Assembly: GCF_010682105.1 (NCBI RefSeq)
Contig: NZ_JAAGWH010000002.1
Coordinates: 49,744-113,743 of the forward strand
DNA from: Modestobacter muralis
Lineage (GTDB): Bacteria > Actinomycetota > Actinomycetes > Mycobacteriales > Geodermatophilaceae
DNA: 64,000 nucleotides
Reading direction: 5' to 3'
The position numbers were made by a program, and so were the translations under genes. Below the pieces are notes generated by a model. The model had not been told where the DNA came from, did no database searches, and was given only the letters and a program-made list of their open reading frames with translations. How positions within the stretch are numbered: the first letter of the stretch is position 1; each line of letters opens with the position of its first letter. Shown here in pieces: positions 33,020 through 40,314 of the stretch.

Positions 33020-33042
33020 CTCGGGGCCCCGCGCCGGACGGG

Positions 33043-34293
33043 TCAGTGCGCCGGGACGGGGACCCGCGGGACGGCGACCGGACGGCGCACGGCCACGGTG
33101 TGCGCCACCGCGGCGGCCACCACGACGCCGGCGGCGACCGCGGGGAGCGCCAGCGCGGTCTCGGCGCCCAGGGAGTCGGTGACCAGCCCGGTGACTGCCG
33201 AGGAGACCGCCTGGCCGACGACGACCGCCGAGCCGAGCATCGTCATGGTCGTCGCCGAGCGGCCGGCCGGGCTGAGCCGCGCGCCGAGGCCGTAGAGGGT
33301 GACCAGGGTCGGCCCGACACCGCAGCCGAGCACCGCGAGCGCGACGACCAGCCCCGGCACCGACCGCGCGGTCGCGAACAGGACGGCGGCGGCCAGCAGC
33401 AGCCCGCCGAAGGTCAGCCACCGGGCGGGCAGGGTGAACCGGGTGGACAGGGTGGCGGTCCCGAGCGCGAGCGCGGCCGAGCCGATGCCCATGACGCCGT
33501 AGAGCAGCCCGGCCCGGTCGCCGTCGCCGTCGGCGGCCAGGAAGCCGGTGAGCGAGGTCAGCGTCGCGCCGAAGAACAGCCCGACACCCAGCGTGCCCAC
33601 GACCACGCTCACCAGCGGGGCCCGCAGCAGCTCACCGGCGGGCGCCTGCACCGTCGTCGTCCGGGTGGCGGCGGGCTCGAGCCGCCCGGAGGGGTGCACG
33701 GCGAACCAGGTGACGAACACCAGCGTCAGCACCGACGCGGCGGCGACCGCCAGCCAGGGGGCGATCGCGGTGGCGAGCAGCCCGACCAGGAACGGGCCGA
33801 CGACGAACACGGTCTCGTCGGCGGCCGACTCGTAGGCCATGGTGCCGTTGAGCAGCTTCTCCCGGCGGTCCGGGGCGACCGACCGGCGGATCAGCCCGAC
33901 CAGCCGGGTGCGTGACATCGGGCTGATCTGCGGCGCCGAGACGCCGATCAGCACCGACAGCGCGAGCAGCACCGGGTCGGCGACCGTGCTGGTCACCACG
34001 AAGGGGAAGGCCCCCAGCAGGGCCGCGTTGACCAGCCCCACCGGGACGAGCACCCGCCGCTGGCCCAGTCGGTCGACGGCCGCGCCGAGCAGCGGCCCGG
34101 CCAGCGCCGTGCCCAGGCCCGCGGCGGCCGAGTTGAGCCCGCCCAGGGTCAGCGAGCCGCGCTCGGCGACGACCAGGGTGAGCACCCCGACGGTCATCAT
34201 CGCGAACGGCAGCCGGGCGATGAAGGCGAGCGGGAAGTAGGAGAGCCCGGCGGAACGGACGAGCGCGTTCCCGGGTCGGCGCGTGTGGAACAT
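33043..34293 (-). CDS. MFS transporter
   Basis: 416 residues with about 12 hydrophobic helices. DRLGQRRVLVPVGLVNAALLG in the loop between helices 2 and 3 matches the major-facilitator pattern, and a second Arg/Leu-rich loop follows helix 6. It is likely an exporter of small molecules, judging by the broad DHA-like pattern; no specific substrate can be given. ATG 34293 has AGAGG upstream and a TACATC -10-like box 9 bases before it. Confidence 0.85.
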   Translation of the reverse strand: MFHTRRPGNALVRSAGLSYFPLAFIARLPFAMMTVGVLTLVVAERGSLTLGGLNSAAAGLGTALAGPLLGAAVDRLGQRRVLVPVGLVNAALLGAFPFVVTSTVADPVLLALSVLIGVSAPQISPMSRTRLVGLIRRSVAPDRREKLLNGTMAYESAADETVFVVGPFLVGLLATAIAPWLAVAAASVLTLVFVTWFAVHPSGRLEPAATRTTTVQAPAGELLRAPLVSVVVGTLGVGLFFGATLTSLTGFLAADGDGDRAGLLYGVMGIGSAALALGTATLSTRFTLPARWLTFGGLLLAAAVLFATARSVPGLVVALAVLGCGVGPTLVTLYGLGARLSPAGRSATTMTMLGSAVVVGQAVSSAVTGLVTDSLGAETALALPAVAAGVVVAAAVAHTVAVRRPVAVPRVPVPAH

Positions 34294-34379
34294 GACCTCT
34301 GCGATGTAGGCTCAGGCGTGCCGCCTTGGTCCACCGGCGGAGCCGGCACAGCAGGTAGATGCACACGTTCTGTTCGGGT

Positions 34380-34398
34380 GTAACGCGATCGTAACGCG
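34380..34398. repeat. Short direct repeat in the gap upstream of the MFS gene
   Basis: GTAACGCG occurs at 34380-34387 and 34391-34398, separated by ATC. The location, upstream of the MFS start, would suit a regulator site. Nothing else is seen in this 162-bp gap. Confidence 0.35.
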
Positions 34399-34455
34399 CG
34401 GTGCCGAGCGCGGCAGTCCGACTCACCCGTGGTGGAGAGGTGGCCCTGCTGTCGG

Positions 34456-35250
34456 TCAGGTGTCGGACGACGCCACGGCGCGGGCCCAGCGTTCGCCCAC
34501 CTCGTCCAGCGCGGCGGCAGCCGTGACCTGCACACGGCCCTGATGGCCCAGCGAGGTCAGCCACTCGTCCTCACGGGGTGCGCGCGAGAACATCCACGGC
34601 TGCACGTCTCCGGCCGTCGGGCCGTGCGCGCGGAACAGCTCAGCCGCGGCGGGGGAGATCCAACCGGCCCGTCCCAGTCCCCAGAGGTCGTACAGGTCCC
34701 GTGACGCGGATCGGTCGAGCCAGGTGGCGGTCTTCCAGCCGGTGAACGAGAGGGCAGTGGGGACGACCAGCGAGGCCGGCGGAGCGTCCGTGTAGCGCTG
34801 TTCCAGGCTCCGCAGCTCGGTCGGCCAACGGGAGTAGCCGGTGGCGCCGAGCAGCTGCACGCGGATGCGGATCGAGTCGCCGACCAGCAGCACGCTGGAG
34901 TCGGCGCCTCGGGTGTCGGCGAGCGCAGGCACCCAGCTCACGCTCCCGTGTGTGCGCCGCAGGCCGGCCGCGACCGCCGCTTCGATCCTGGGGCCGATGA
35001 CCTTGCGGGGGACGGGGGTGAGGAGGTCGATGTCCTCGCTCAGTCGCAGCGTCGGCAGGAAGGTCCGGGACAGTGCGGTGCCGCCGATGAAGACCAGGTC
35101 GTCGACGAGGTCGGGAGCGGACAGCGCCGCCAACACGTGACTGATCGCATGGTCGCGGAGCACCTGCTCGTCGGCGACACCGAACTGTTCGCGGACGCGC
35201 GCCACCTCGGCAGGGTCCAGGCTCCGCCGCGACGGCCGGTTCTCAGCCAA
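34456..35250 (-). CDS. abiEii: AbiEii-type nucleotidyltransferase toxin
   Basis: 264 residues. The DNA polymerase beta-like nucleotidyltransferase motifs of AbiEii are present: GGTALSRTF (motif I, GG-S/T), LRLSEDIDLLT (motif II, D-x-D), and the Lys/Arg/Asp region GWKTATWLDRSASRDLYDLWGL (motif III/IV). AbiEii toxins modify tRNA or other targets with nucleotides and stall growth. TTG 35250 overlaps the antitoxin stop by 8 bp, so the two are translationally coupled. The pair is a type IV toxin-antitoxin system, often working as abortive phage defence. A later GTG is a possible start but would lose the overlap. Confidence 0.8.
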   Translation of the reverse strand: MAENRPSRRSLDPAEVARVREQFGVADEQVLRDHAISHVLAALSAPDLVDDLVFIGGTALSRTFLPTLRLSEDIDLLTPVPRKVIGPRIEAAVAAGLRRTHGSVSWVPALADTRGADSSVLLVGDSIRIRVQLLGATGYSRWPTELRSLEQRYTDAPPASLVVPTALSFTGWKTATWLDRSASRDLYDLWGLGRAGWISPAAAELFRAHGPTAGDVQPWMFSRAPREDEWLTSLGHQGRVQVTAAAALDEVGERWARAVASSDT

Positions 35251-35887
35251 CGACGTCCTCGCTGTCGGGGTGTTCGGTGCGCAGTCGTCGGAGCGTGCCG
35301 ACCATGCGCTGAGCTCGGGCGAGCTCGTCCAGCCGCTCGGGGGCGCAGCGGGGGAGCAGGGTGCGGACGGCCGACCGGCACTCGTCGGGCAGGCCACCGA
35401 GGCCGGGCCGCTTGGTGAGGTCCAGCACCGTCTGCTCCGGGCCGGTGGCCAGGACCGGGCCGAGATCGGTGCGGACGAGCGTGGCGTCGAGCGCGTCGAC
35501 GTCCCGGGTCACGAACCTGATCACCCCGGCCGGCCGGTCCAGCACCGGGAGGTCGCGGTGTCGACCGGGGACGGCGACCACGGCCTGGGCGATGGCACGG
35601 GGCAGGGCGCCGAGCAGCCGGGCGGCGGTCAGGTGCATCAGGACGGGGACCCGCTCGCCGTACAGGGCGGTGGCTGCACCCGCGGCCAGCGCCTCCAGGG
35701 TGGGCAGCCACGCGGCGTCCCGGTCGTCGGGCAGGGCATAGTAGATCCCCGGAGCAGCGCGGCGGACCCGTCCCTGACGGACCAGTCGGGTCAGTTGGAC
35801 GCTGGGTTGCGTGTAGACCGCCGCTAGGTCCTGAGGGCGGACGGTGCGCAGCGGCGCCCGCGTCATGGCATCGGGCAGCTCGGCCAC
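35243..35887 (-). CDS. abiEi: AbiEi-type antitoxin / autorepressor
   Basis: 214 residues. An N-terminal winged helix (RPQDLAAVYTQPSVQLTRLVRQGRV, about 14-40) followed by IYYALPDD and a C-terminal antitoxin domain (LMHLTAARLLGAL, VRTDLGPVLATGPEQTVLDL). It silences the AbiEii gene product and represses its own operon. The start GTG 35887 is chosen because GAGGAGG lies 5 bases upstream; an in-frame GTG at 35908 lacks a ribosome site. A perfect palindrome lies 25 bases upstream. Confidence 0.8.
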   Translation of the reverse strand: MAELPDAMTRAPLRTVRPQDLAAVYTQPSVQLTRLVRQGRVRRAAPGIYYALPDDRDAAWLPTLEALAAGAATALYGERVPVLMHLTAARLLGALPRAIAQAVVAVPGRHRDLPVLDRPAGVIRFVTRDVDALDATLVRTDLGPVLATGPEQTVLDLTKRPGLGGLPDECRSAVRTLLPRCAPERLDELARAQRMVGTLRRLRTEHPDSEDVVG

Positions 35888-35911
35888 GAACTCCTCCTCA
35901 CTGTGCACATG

Positions 35912-35928
35912 CTTATCTGACAGATAAG
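35912..35928. promoter_or_regulatory. AbiEi operator palindrome
   Basis: CTTATCTG-A-CAGATAAG, a perfect 17-bp inverted repeat, sits just upstream of abiEi. The minus-strand GATAAG within it could serve as a -10 box, so binding would block transcription. This fits AbiEi autoregulation through inverted repeats; the assignment is inference. Confidence 0.6.
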
Positions 35929-35982
35929 TATTCGACCACTATTCGGTGACCTTGAGCAGCAGCATGGCACGGACGTGGTGGG

Positions 35983-36639
35983 TCAGTCGGGGACGACCAG
36001 CCGTTCTCGGTGGGCGAAGACGGCGGCCTGCGTGCGGTCGCGCAGCTCCAGCTTGGTCAGCACCCGGCCCACGTGGGTCTTCACCGTCAGCTCCGAGACG
36101 GTGAGCTCGACGGCGATCTCGGCGTTGGAGCGCCCGGTGGCCACCTGCCCGAGCACCTCGCGCTCCCGGTCGGTGAGCCGGGCCAGCCGCGGGTCGGGCT
36201 GCCGGTCGGGCGCACCGAGCTGGCCGGCGAAGGTCTCCAGCAGCCGGCGGGTCACCCGGGGCGCGACGACGGCGTCCCCGCTGGCCACCGTGCGGATCGC
36301 GGCGACCAGCCCGGCCGGCTCGGTGTTCTTGAGCAGGAACCCGCTGGCGCCGGCCTGCAGCGCGGCGAACGCGTACTCGTCCAGATCGAAGGTGGTCAGG
36401 ACGACGACCCGGCTGGGCAGCCCGGCGCCGACGATCTGCCGGGTGGCCTCGACGCCGTCCAGCACGGGCATCCGCACGTCCATCACCACGACGTCCGGGC
36501 GCAGCCGCCGGGTCAGCTCGACCGCCTCGGCGCCGTTGCCGGCCTCCCCGACCACGGTGAGGTCGGGGTGCGCGGCCAGCACCATGCCGAACCCGACCCG
36601 CAGCAGCGGCTCGTCGTCGACCAGCAGCACGGTGGTCAC
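35983..36639 (-). CDS. NarL/LuxR-family response regulator
   Basis: 218 residues. Receiver domain (about 3-120): LLVDDEPLLR, VVVMDVRMPVLDG with the phospho-acceptor Asp, VVVLTTFD and GFLLKNT. Output HTH of the LuxR type (about 150-210: LTDREREVLGQVATGRSNAEIA, TVKTHVGRVLTKL). It is the last gene of a four-gene operon, starting at GTG 36639, which overlaps the kinase stop by 4 bp. It likely regulates the ABC transporter operon to which it belongs. Confidence 0.9.
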   Translation of the reverse strand: MTTVLLVDDEPLLRVGFGMVLAAHPDLTVVGEAGNGAEAVELTRRLRPDVVVMDVRMPVLDGVEATRQIVGAGLPSRVVVLTTFDLDEYAFAALQAGASGFLLKNTEPAGLVAAIRTVASGDAVVAPRVTRRLLETFAGQLGAPDRQPDPRLARLTDREREVLGQVATGRSNAEIAVELTVSELTVKTHVGRVLTKLELRDRTQAAVFAHRERLVVPD

Positions 36640-37841
36640 GGGGCACCCACCGTCGCGGGTACGGGGAGGGAGGCCTCGACCAGCCAGCCGTCCTCGCCCC
36701 GGCCGGCGTGCACCGTCCCGCCGTGGGCGCCGATGCGCTCGCGCATGCCGACCAGGCCCTGCCCGCGGTGGTCCCCGGGCGGTGCGGTGGGGGTGCCGTC
36801 GTCCTGTACGCGCACGTGCAGCCCCTCGTCGTCCCAGACCAGCATCACCTCGGCGTGCCGGGCGTCGGCGGCGTGCTTGCGGGTGTTGGTCAGCGCCTCC
36901 TGCACCAGCCGGTAGACGGCCAGCTGCGCGGTGGTGCCCAGCGGCGCCGGCCGGCCGGTGACGGTGAGCGTGGTGGGCAGCCCGGCGACGCGGACCTGCT
37001 CGACCAGCGCGGGCAGGTCGGCCAGGCCGGGCGCGGGGGTGCGGGAGGCGTCCCCCTCGGCGCGGAACACCCCGAGCAGCCGGTGCATCTCGGCGATCGC
37101 GCTGCGCCCGGTGTCGGCGATCGCGGCCACCGCCTCCCGGGCCTGCGGGCGCCCGGCGTCGGAGGCCAGCGCGAAGCCCGCGCCGTCGGCGAGCGCGGTC
37201 ATGACGGAGATGTTGTGCGAGACGACGTCGTGCACCTCGCGGGCGATCCGGGTGCGCTCCTCGGCGACGGCGATCCGGGCCTGCTGGTCGCGCTCCCGCT
37301 CGGCCTGCTCCGCGCGGTCGCGTAGCTGGGTCAGCAGCGCCTGGCGGGTGCGCCGGTTGCGGCCGAACAGCGCCGCGGCCACGGTCATCGCGGTGAACAG
37401 CCCGACCGGGTGGCCCTCGTCGGCCGGCGCGGCGCTCAGCGGGTCGCCGAAGAGGCTGGCCAGCACCAGGACCTCGCACACCGCAGTGGCGGCGATCGCG
37501 GTGCGCAGGCTGCGGCGCTCGGTGAGGGCGGCCAGCGTGACCCACAGGGCCAGGTCGGCCGGGACCAGGTCGTCGGCGTCCAGCCCCGCGGGCACCCAGT
37601 GGGCCGCCACGAGCAGCGCGGTCGCGGCGAAGGCCAGGACGGGTGCCCGGCGGCGGGCCAGGGCGGGCAGCCACAGCAGCACGCTGACCACGAGCTCGCC
37701 CGGTTCGGGTGCGCCGTCGCGCAGCCGGACCAGGCCGACCGTGGTGATCAGCGCCAGCAGCAGCGGCGGGCCGACCTCCCGCAGCAGCTCCCGTCGTCGG
37801 TCCACCCGGGGGATGGTGCCCGTTCCCGCCGGCGCCGTCAC
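36636..37841 (-). CDS. HisKA_3-type sensor histidine kinase
   Basis: 401 residues. Several membrane helices in the first 150 residues (LLLALITTVGLV, then others) carry no obvious extracellular domain, so it may sense the membrane or the transporter next to it. Then a HisKA_3 box with EERTRIAREVHDVVSHN (phospho-acceptor His) and a HATPase_c end with QEALTNTRKHA and GQGLVGMRERI. GTG 37841 overlaps the permease stop by 4 bp. It is coupled to the response regulator at 35983. Confidence 0.88.
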   Translation of the reverse strand: MTAPAGTGTIPRVDRRRELLREVGPPLLLALITTVGLVRLRDGAPEPGELVVSVLLWLPALARRRAPVLAFAATALLVAAHWVPAGLDADDLVPADLALWVTLAALTERRSLRTAIAATAVCEVLVLASLFGDPLSAAPADEGHPVGLFTAMTVAAALFGRNRRTRQALLTQLRDRAEQAERERDQQARIAVAEERTRIAREVHDVVSHNISVMTALADGAGFALASDAGRPQAREAVAAIADTGRSAIAEMHRLLGVFRAEGDASRTPAPGLADLPALVEQVRVAGLPTTLTVTGRPAPLGTTAQLAVYRLVQEALTNTRKHAADARHAEVMLVWDDEGLHVRVQDDGTPTAPPGDHRGQGLVGMRERIGAHGGTVHAGRGEDGWLVEASLPVPATVGAP

Positions 37842-38668
37842 GCGTCCCGGCGCCGCAGCAGCACGGTCGCCGCCGTGAAGGCCACCACCAGGTAGCCCAG
37901 CAGCACCGCCGCACCGCTCCACGGGCCGAGTGCGTCCGGGGTGCCGACCAGGGAGAACAGCTGGGCGCCGGCCTCGCCGGGCAGCAGCCGCACGACGTCG
38001 GGGCCCCAGCTGGCCGGCAGCAGCTGGCCGAGGACCGGCAGCAGGAACACCAGCCCGAAGAGGGTGGAGATGGCGCCGGCGGTGGAGCGCAGCAGCCAGC
38101 CCAGCGCCATCCCGAACAGCCCGATCGCCGTGAGGTAGAGCGCCAGGCCCAGCAGTGCCCGCACCACGCCGTCCGCACCGAGGCCGACGCCGAGGTCGCC
38201 GAGCGAGGCCTGCCCGATCAGGAAGGCCACCACGCCGGTCAGCAGTGAGCCGACGAAGACGACGGCGGCGAAGACGCCTGCCTTGGCCGCGACCACCGGC
38301 CACCGTCGCGGCACCGCGGCGAAGGTGCTGCGGATGGTGCCCGTCGAGTACTCGCCGGTGACCAGCAGCACGCCGAGCACCCCGATCGCCAGCTGGGCCA
38401 GCCGGTACCCGGCCAGGCTCAGCCCCACCGGGTCGGTGAACGACAGCCCGGGCGGACCGCCGCCGTCCCCGCCGGGGCCACCGGACTCGGCCGTGGCGGT
38501 GAACAGCCAGCCGAACAGCACCATCAGGACCAGTCCGACGGCCAGCGAGAGCCAGGTGGAGCGCAGCGAGCGGAGCTTGACCCACTCCCCGCGGAGCAGC
38601 CCGCCCACCCCGCCGTTCACCTGCGGGAGGGCGCGGTGCGAGGTCGTGGTGTCCAGGACGGCGGTCAT
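37838..38668 (-). CDS. ABC transporter permease
   Basis: 276 residues with about six hydrophobic helices in the ABC-2 arrangement (GEWVKLRSLRSTWLSL at the N-terminus, ILGVLLVTGEYSTGTIRSTFAAVPRR in the middle). The GEYSTGTIRSTF segment is typical of antibiotic-resistance permeases of the BcrB/NatB type. ATG 38668 overlaps the ATPase stop by 4 bp (ATGA). It forms the transporter with the ATPase at 38665. Confidence 0.85.
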   Translation of the reverse strand: MTAVLDTTTSHRALPQVNGGVGGLLRGEWVKLRSLRSTWLSLAVGLVLMVLFGWLFTATAESGGPGGDGGGPPGLSFTDPVGLSLAGYRLAQLAIGVLGVLLVTGEYSTGTIRSTFAAVPRRWPVVAAKAGVFAAVVFVGSLLTGVVAFLIGQASLGDLGVGLGADGVVRALLGLALYLTAIGLFGMALGWLLRSTAGAISTLFGLVFLLPVLGQLLPASWGPDVVRLLPGEAGAQLFSLVGTPDALGPWSGAAVLLGYLVVAFTAATVLLRRRDA

Positions 38669-39582
38669 GCGGCGATCTCCTCGTCGGTGCGGTACTCGCG
38701 CTCGTCGCGGGTGAGGGTCATGAAGGCGTCCTCCAGCGAGGGCCGGACGACGGTGAGCTCGTGCACGGCGATGCCGGCGGCCAGCGCGCGGTCGCCGATG
38801 GTGGCCGCGTCCAGACCGCGGACGTCGAGCAGCCCGGTCTGTGCGGAGGTGACGGTGACGCCGTCGGCGGCCAGCAGCCCGGTGAGCTCGGTCGCCCGCG
38901 GGCTGCGGACCCGCACCGACTCCCCGCCGGCGTGCTCGATGAACGCCGCGGTCGAGGAGTCGCTCAGCAGCCGGCCGCGGCCGACGACGATCAGGTGCTC
39001 GGCGGTCTGCGCCATCTCGCTCATCAGGTGCGAGGAGAGGAAGACCGTGCGGCCCTCGGCGGCCAGCCGGCGGGTGAGCGTGCGGATCCAGAGCACGCCG
39101 TCGGGGTCCAGGCCGTTGACCGGCTCGTCCAGGACCACGGTGGCCGGGTCGCCGAGGAGTGCGGTGGCCACCCCCAGGCGCTGGCCCATGCCGAGGGAGA
39201 ACCCGCCCACGCGCCGGTCGGCGACGGAGGTGATGCCGGCGAGGTCGAGCACCTCCTCGACCCGGCTGGCGGGCAGGCCGGCGGTGGCGGCCAGGGAGGC
39301 GAGGTGGGCGCGGGCGGTGCGCCCGGGGTGCAGGGCGCGGGCCTCCAGCAGCGCGCCGACCTCGCGGAGCGGGGCGCGGTGCTCGGCGTACCGCTTGCCG
39401 TTGACCAGCGCGGTGCCCGATGTCGGGCGGTCCAGGCCCATGATCATGCGCATCGTGGTCGACTTCCCGGCGCCGTTCGGGCCGAGGAAGCCGGTCACCA
39501 CGCCGGGCCGGACGGTGAAGGTGAGGTCGGCGACGGCGGTCTTCTCGCCGTAGCGCTTGGCCAGGTGCTGTACCTCGATCAT
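38665..39582 (-). CDS. ABC transporter ATP-binding protein (BcrA-like)
   Basis: 305 residues. Walker A GPNGAGKST, signature LGMGQR in place of LSGGQ, Walker B VVLDEPVNGLDP, and the H-loop SSHLMSEM. The C-terminal tail (about 215-300) follows the antibiotic-exporter group, which includes bacitracin-type BcrA proteins. It is the first gene of the four-gene operon (ATPase, permease, kinase, regulator), so the two-component pair probably controls its own transporter. No promoter is obvious. ATG 39582. Confidence 0.88.
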   Translation of the reverse strand: MIEVQHLAKRYGEKTAVADLTFTVRPGVVTGFLGPNGAGKSTTMRMIMGLDRPTSGTALVNGKRYAEHRAPLREVGALLEARALHPGRTARAHLASLAATAGLPASRVEEVLDLAGITSVADRRVGGFSLGMGQRLGVATALLGDPATVVLDEPVNGLDPDGVLWIRTLTRRLAAEGRTVFLSSHLMSEMAQTAEHLIVVGRGRLLSDSSTAAFIEHAGGESVRVRSPRATELTGLLAADGVTVTSAQTGLLDVRGLDAATIGDRALAAGIAVHELTVVRPSLEDAFMTLTRDEREYRTDEEIAA

Positions 39583-39648
39583 GCACCGAGTCTGCGGACC
39601 GCGCGGCCGCCCGTCGTCGTCCGCGCGGCGGCTCTTCCCCGCCCCCGC

Positions 39649-39870
39649 CTACGCCTCCAGGAGGACGCGCGTCTCCTTCGGCCACGTTCGCGAACATGGC
39701 CATGGGGAGGCGCGGCCGAGGTCCTCGGACCACTGGCACCGGCAGCGGGCGGCTTCTCCGCGGTCGCCGAAGACGGCCTGCAGGTCCGCCCAGGAGACCT
39801 GGTTGGCCGGGACGACGGTGATCGACGAGCCCGTCCCGGGAGCGGCGCCCGTCAGGTCGGGTCCGGGCAC
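39649..39870 (-). pseudogene. Possible remnant of a GNAT-like acetyltransferase gene
   Basis: A 73-codon frame whose first half (SSITVVPANQVSWADLQAVFG, then GEAARCRCQW around residue 43) resembles the start of a family of actinobacterial acetyltransferase-like proteins, which normally reach about 170-200 residues. After CRCQW the sequence (SEDLGRASPWPCSRTWP) does not fit and the frame stops. I read this as an N-terminal fragment left after a deletion or frameshift. A short unrelated gene is the alternative. Confidence 0.4.
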
Positions 39871-39879
39871 GGCGGCGAC

Positions 39880-40167
39880 CTAACGCCGGGCCCGGCTCCT
39901 GGCAGCGGTCACGCGCGCGAGCAGCGGTGACCGCGGTCGGTCGGTCGGGGCGTCGGCCGGCTGCTCGGCCGGCCGGTCGGCCGGCTCGGCAGTCAGGTGG
40001 CCGGTGTGCGGAGCGTCGTCGGAGGGCGGGCGCTGGCAGGTGGGGCAGCAGTCGTCGTCGAGGGCGGCCTCGGTGCGCAGCTTCGCCCGCAACCGGCGCA
40101 TGGAGGACTCGCCGCCGGTCAGCTCGGAGAGCCAGTCGTCCAGGGCGTCGGTCGGGGTGGTGCTCAT
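39880..40167 (-). CDS. Small hypothetical protein with CPTC motif
   Basis: 95 residues. The first half is helical and charged (TDALDDWLSELTGGESSMRRL), then CCPTCQRPP gives three close cysteines that may bind zinc, and a Pro/Asp/Arg-rich tail ends the protein. No family is recognised. ATG 40167 has only a weak AGG upstream. Its codon-position bias looks coding, but its length makes it tentative. Confidence 0.45.
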   Translation of the reverse strand: MSTTPTDALDDWLSELTGGESSMRRLRAKLRTEAALDDDCCPTCQRPPSDDAPHTGHLTAEPADRPAEQPADAPTDRPRSPLLARVTAARSRARR

Positions 40168-40314
40168 GCACCTGGTCATCGGCAGTCCGGACGGCGGGTG
40201 GGACCGATCCCGTCGTGGAGGAGACCACCCGGACGGGGCATCCAGCTCCGGCCGCCGTCGGCCGATGCCCCCTCGATCCCTGAGTGGGACCTGAGCGAGA
40301 CGGGACTTCAGCTG

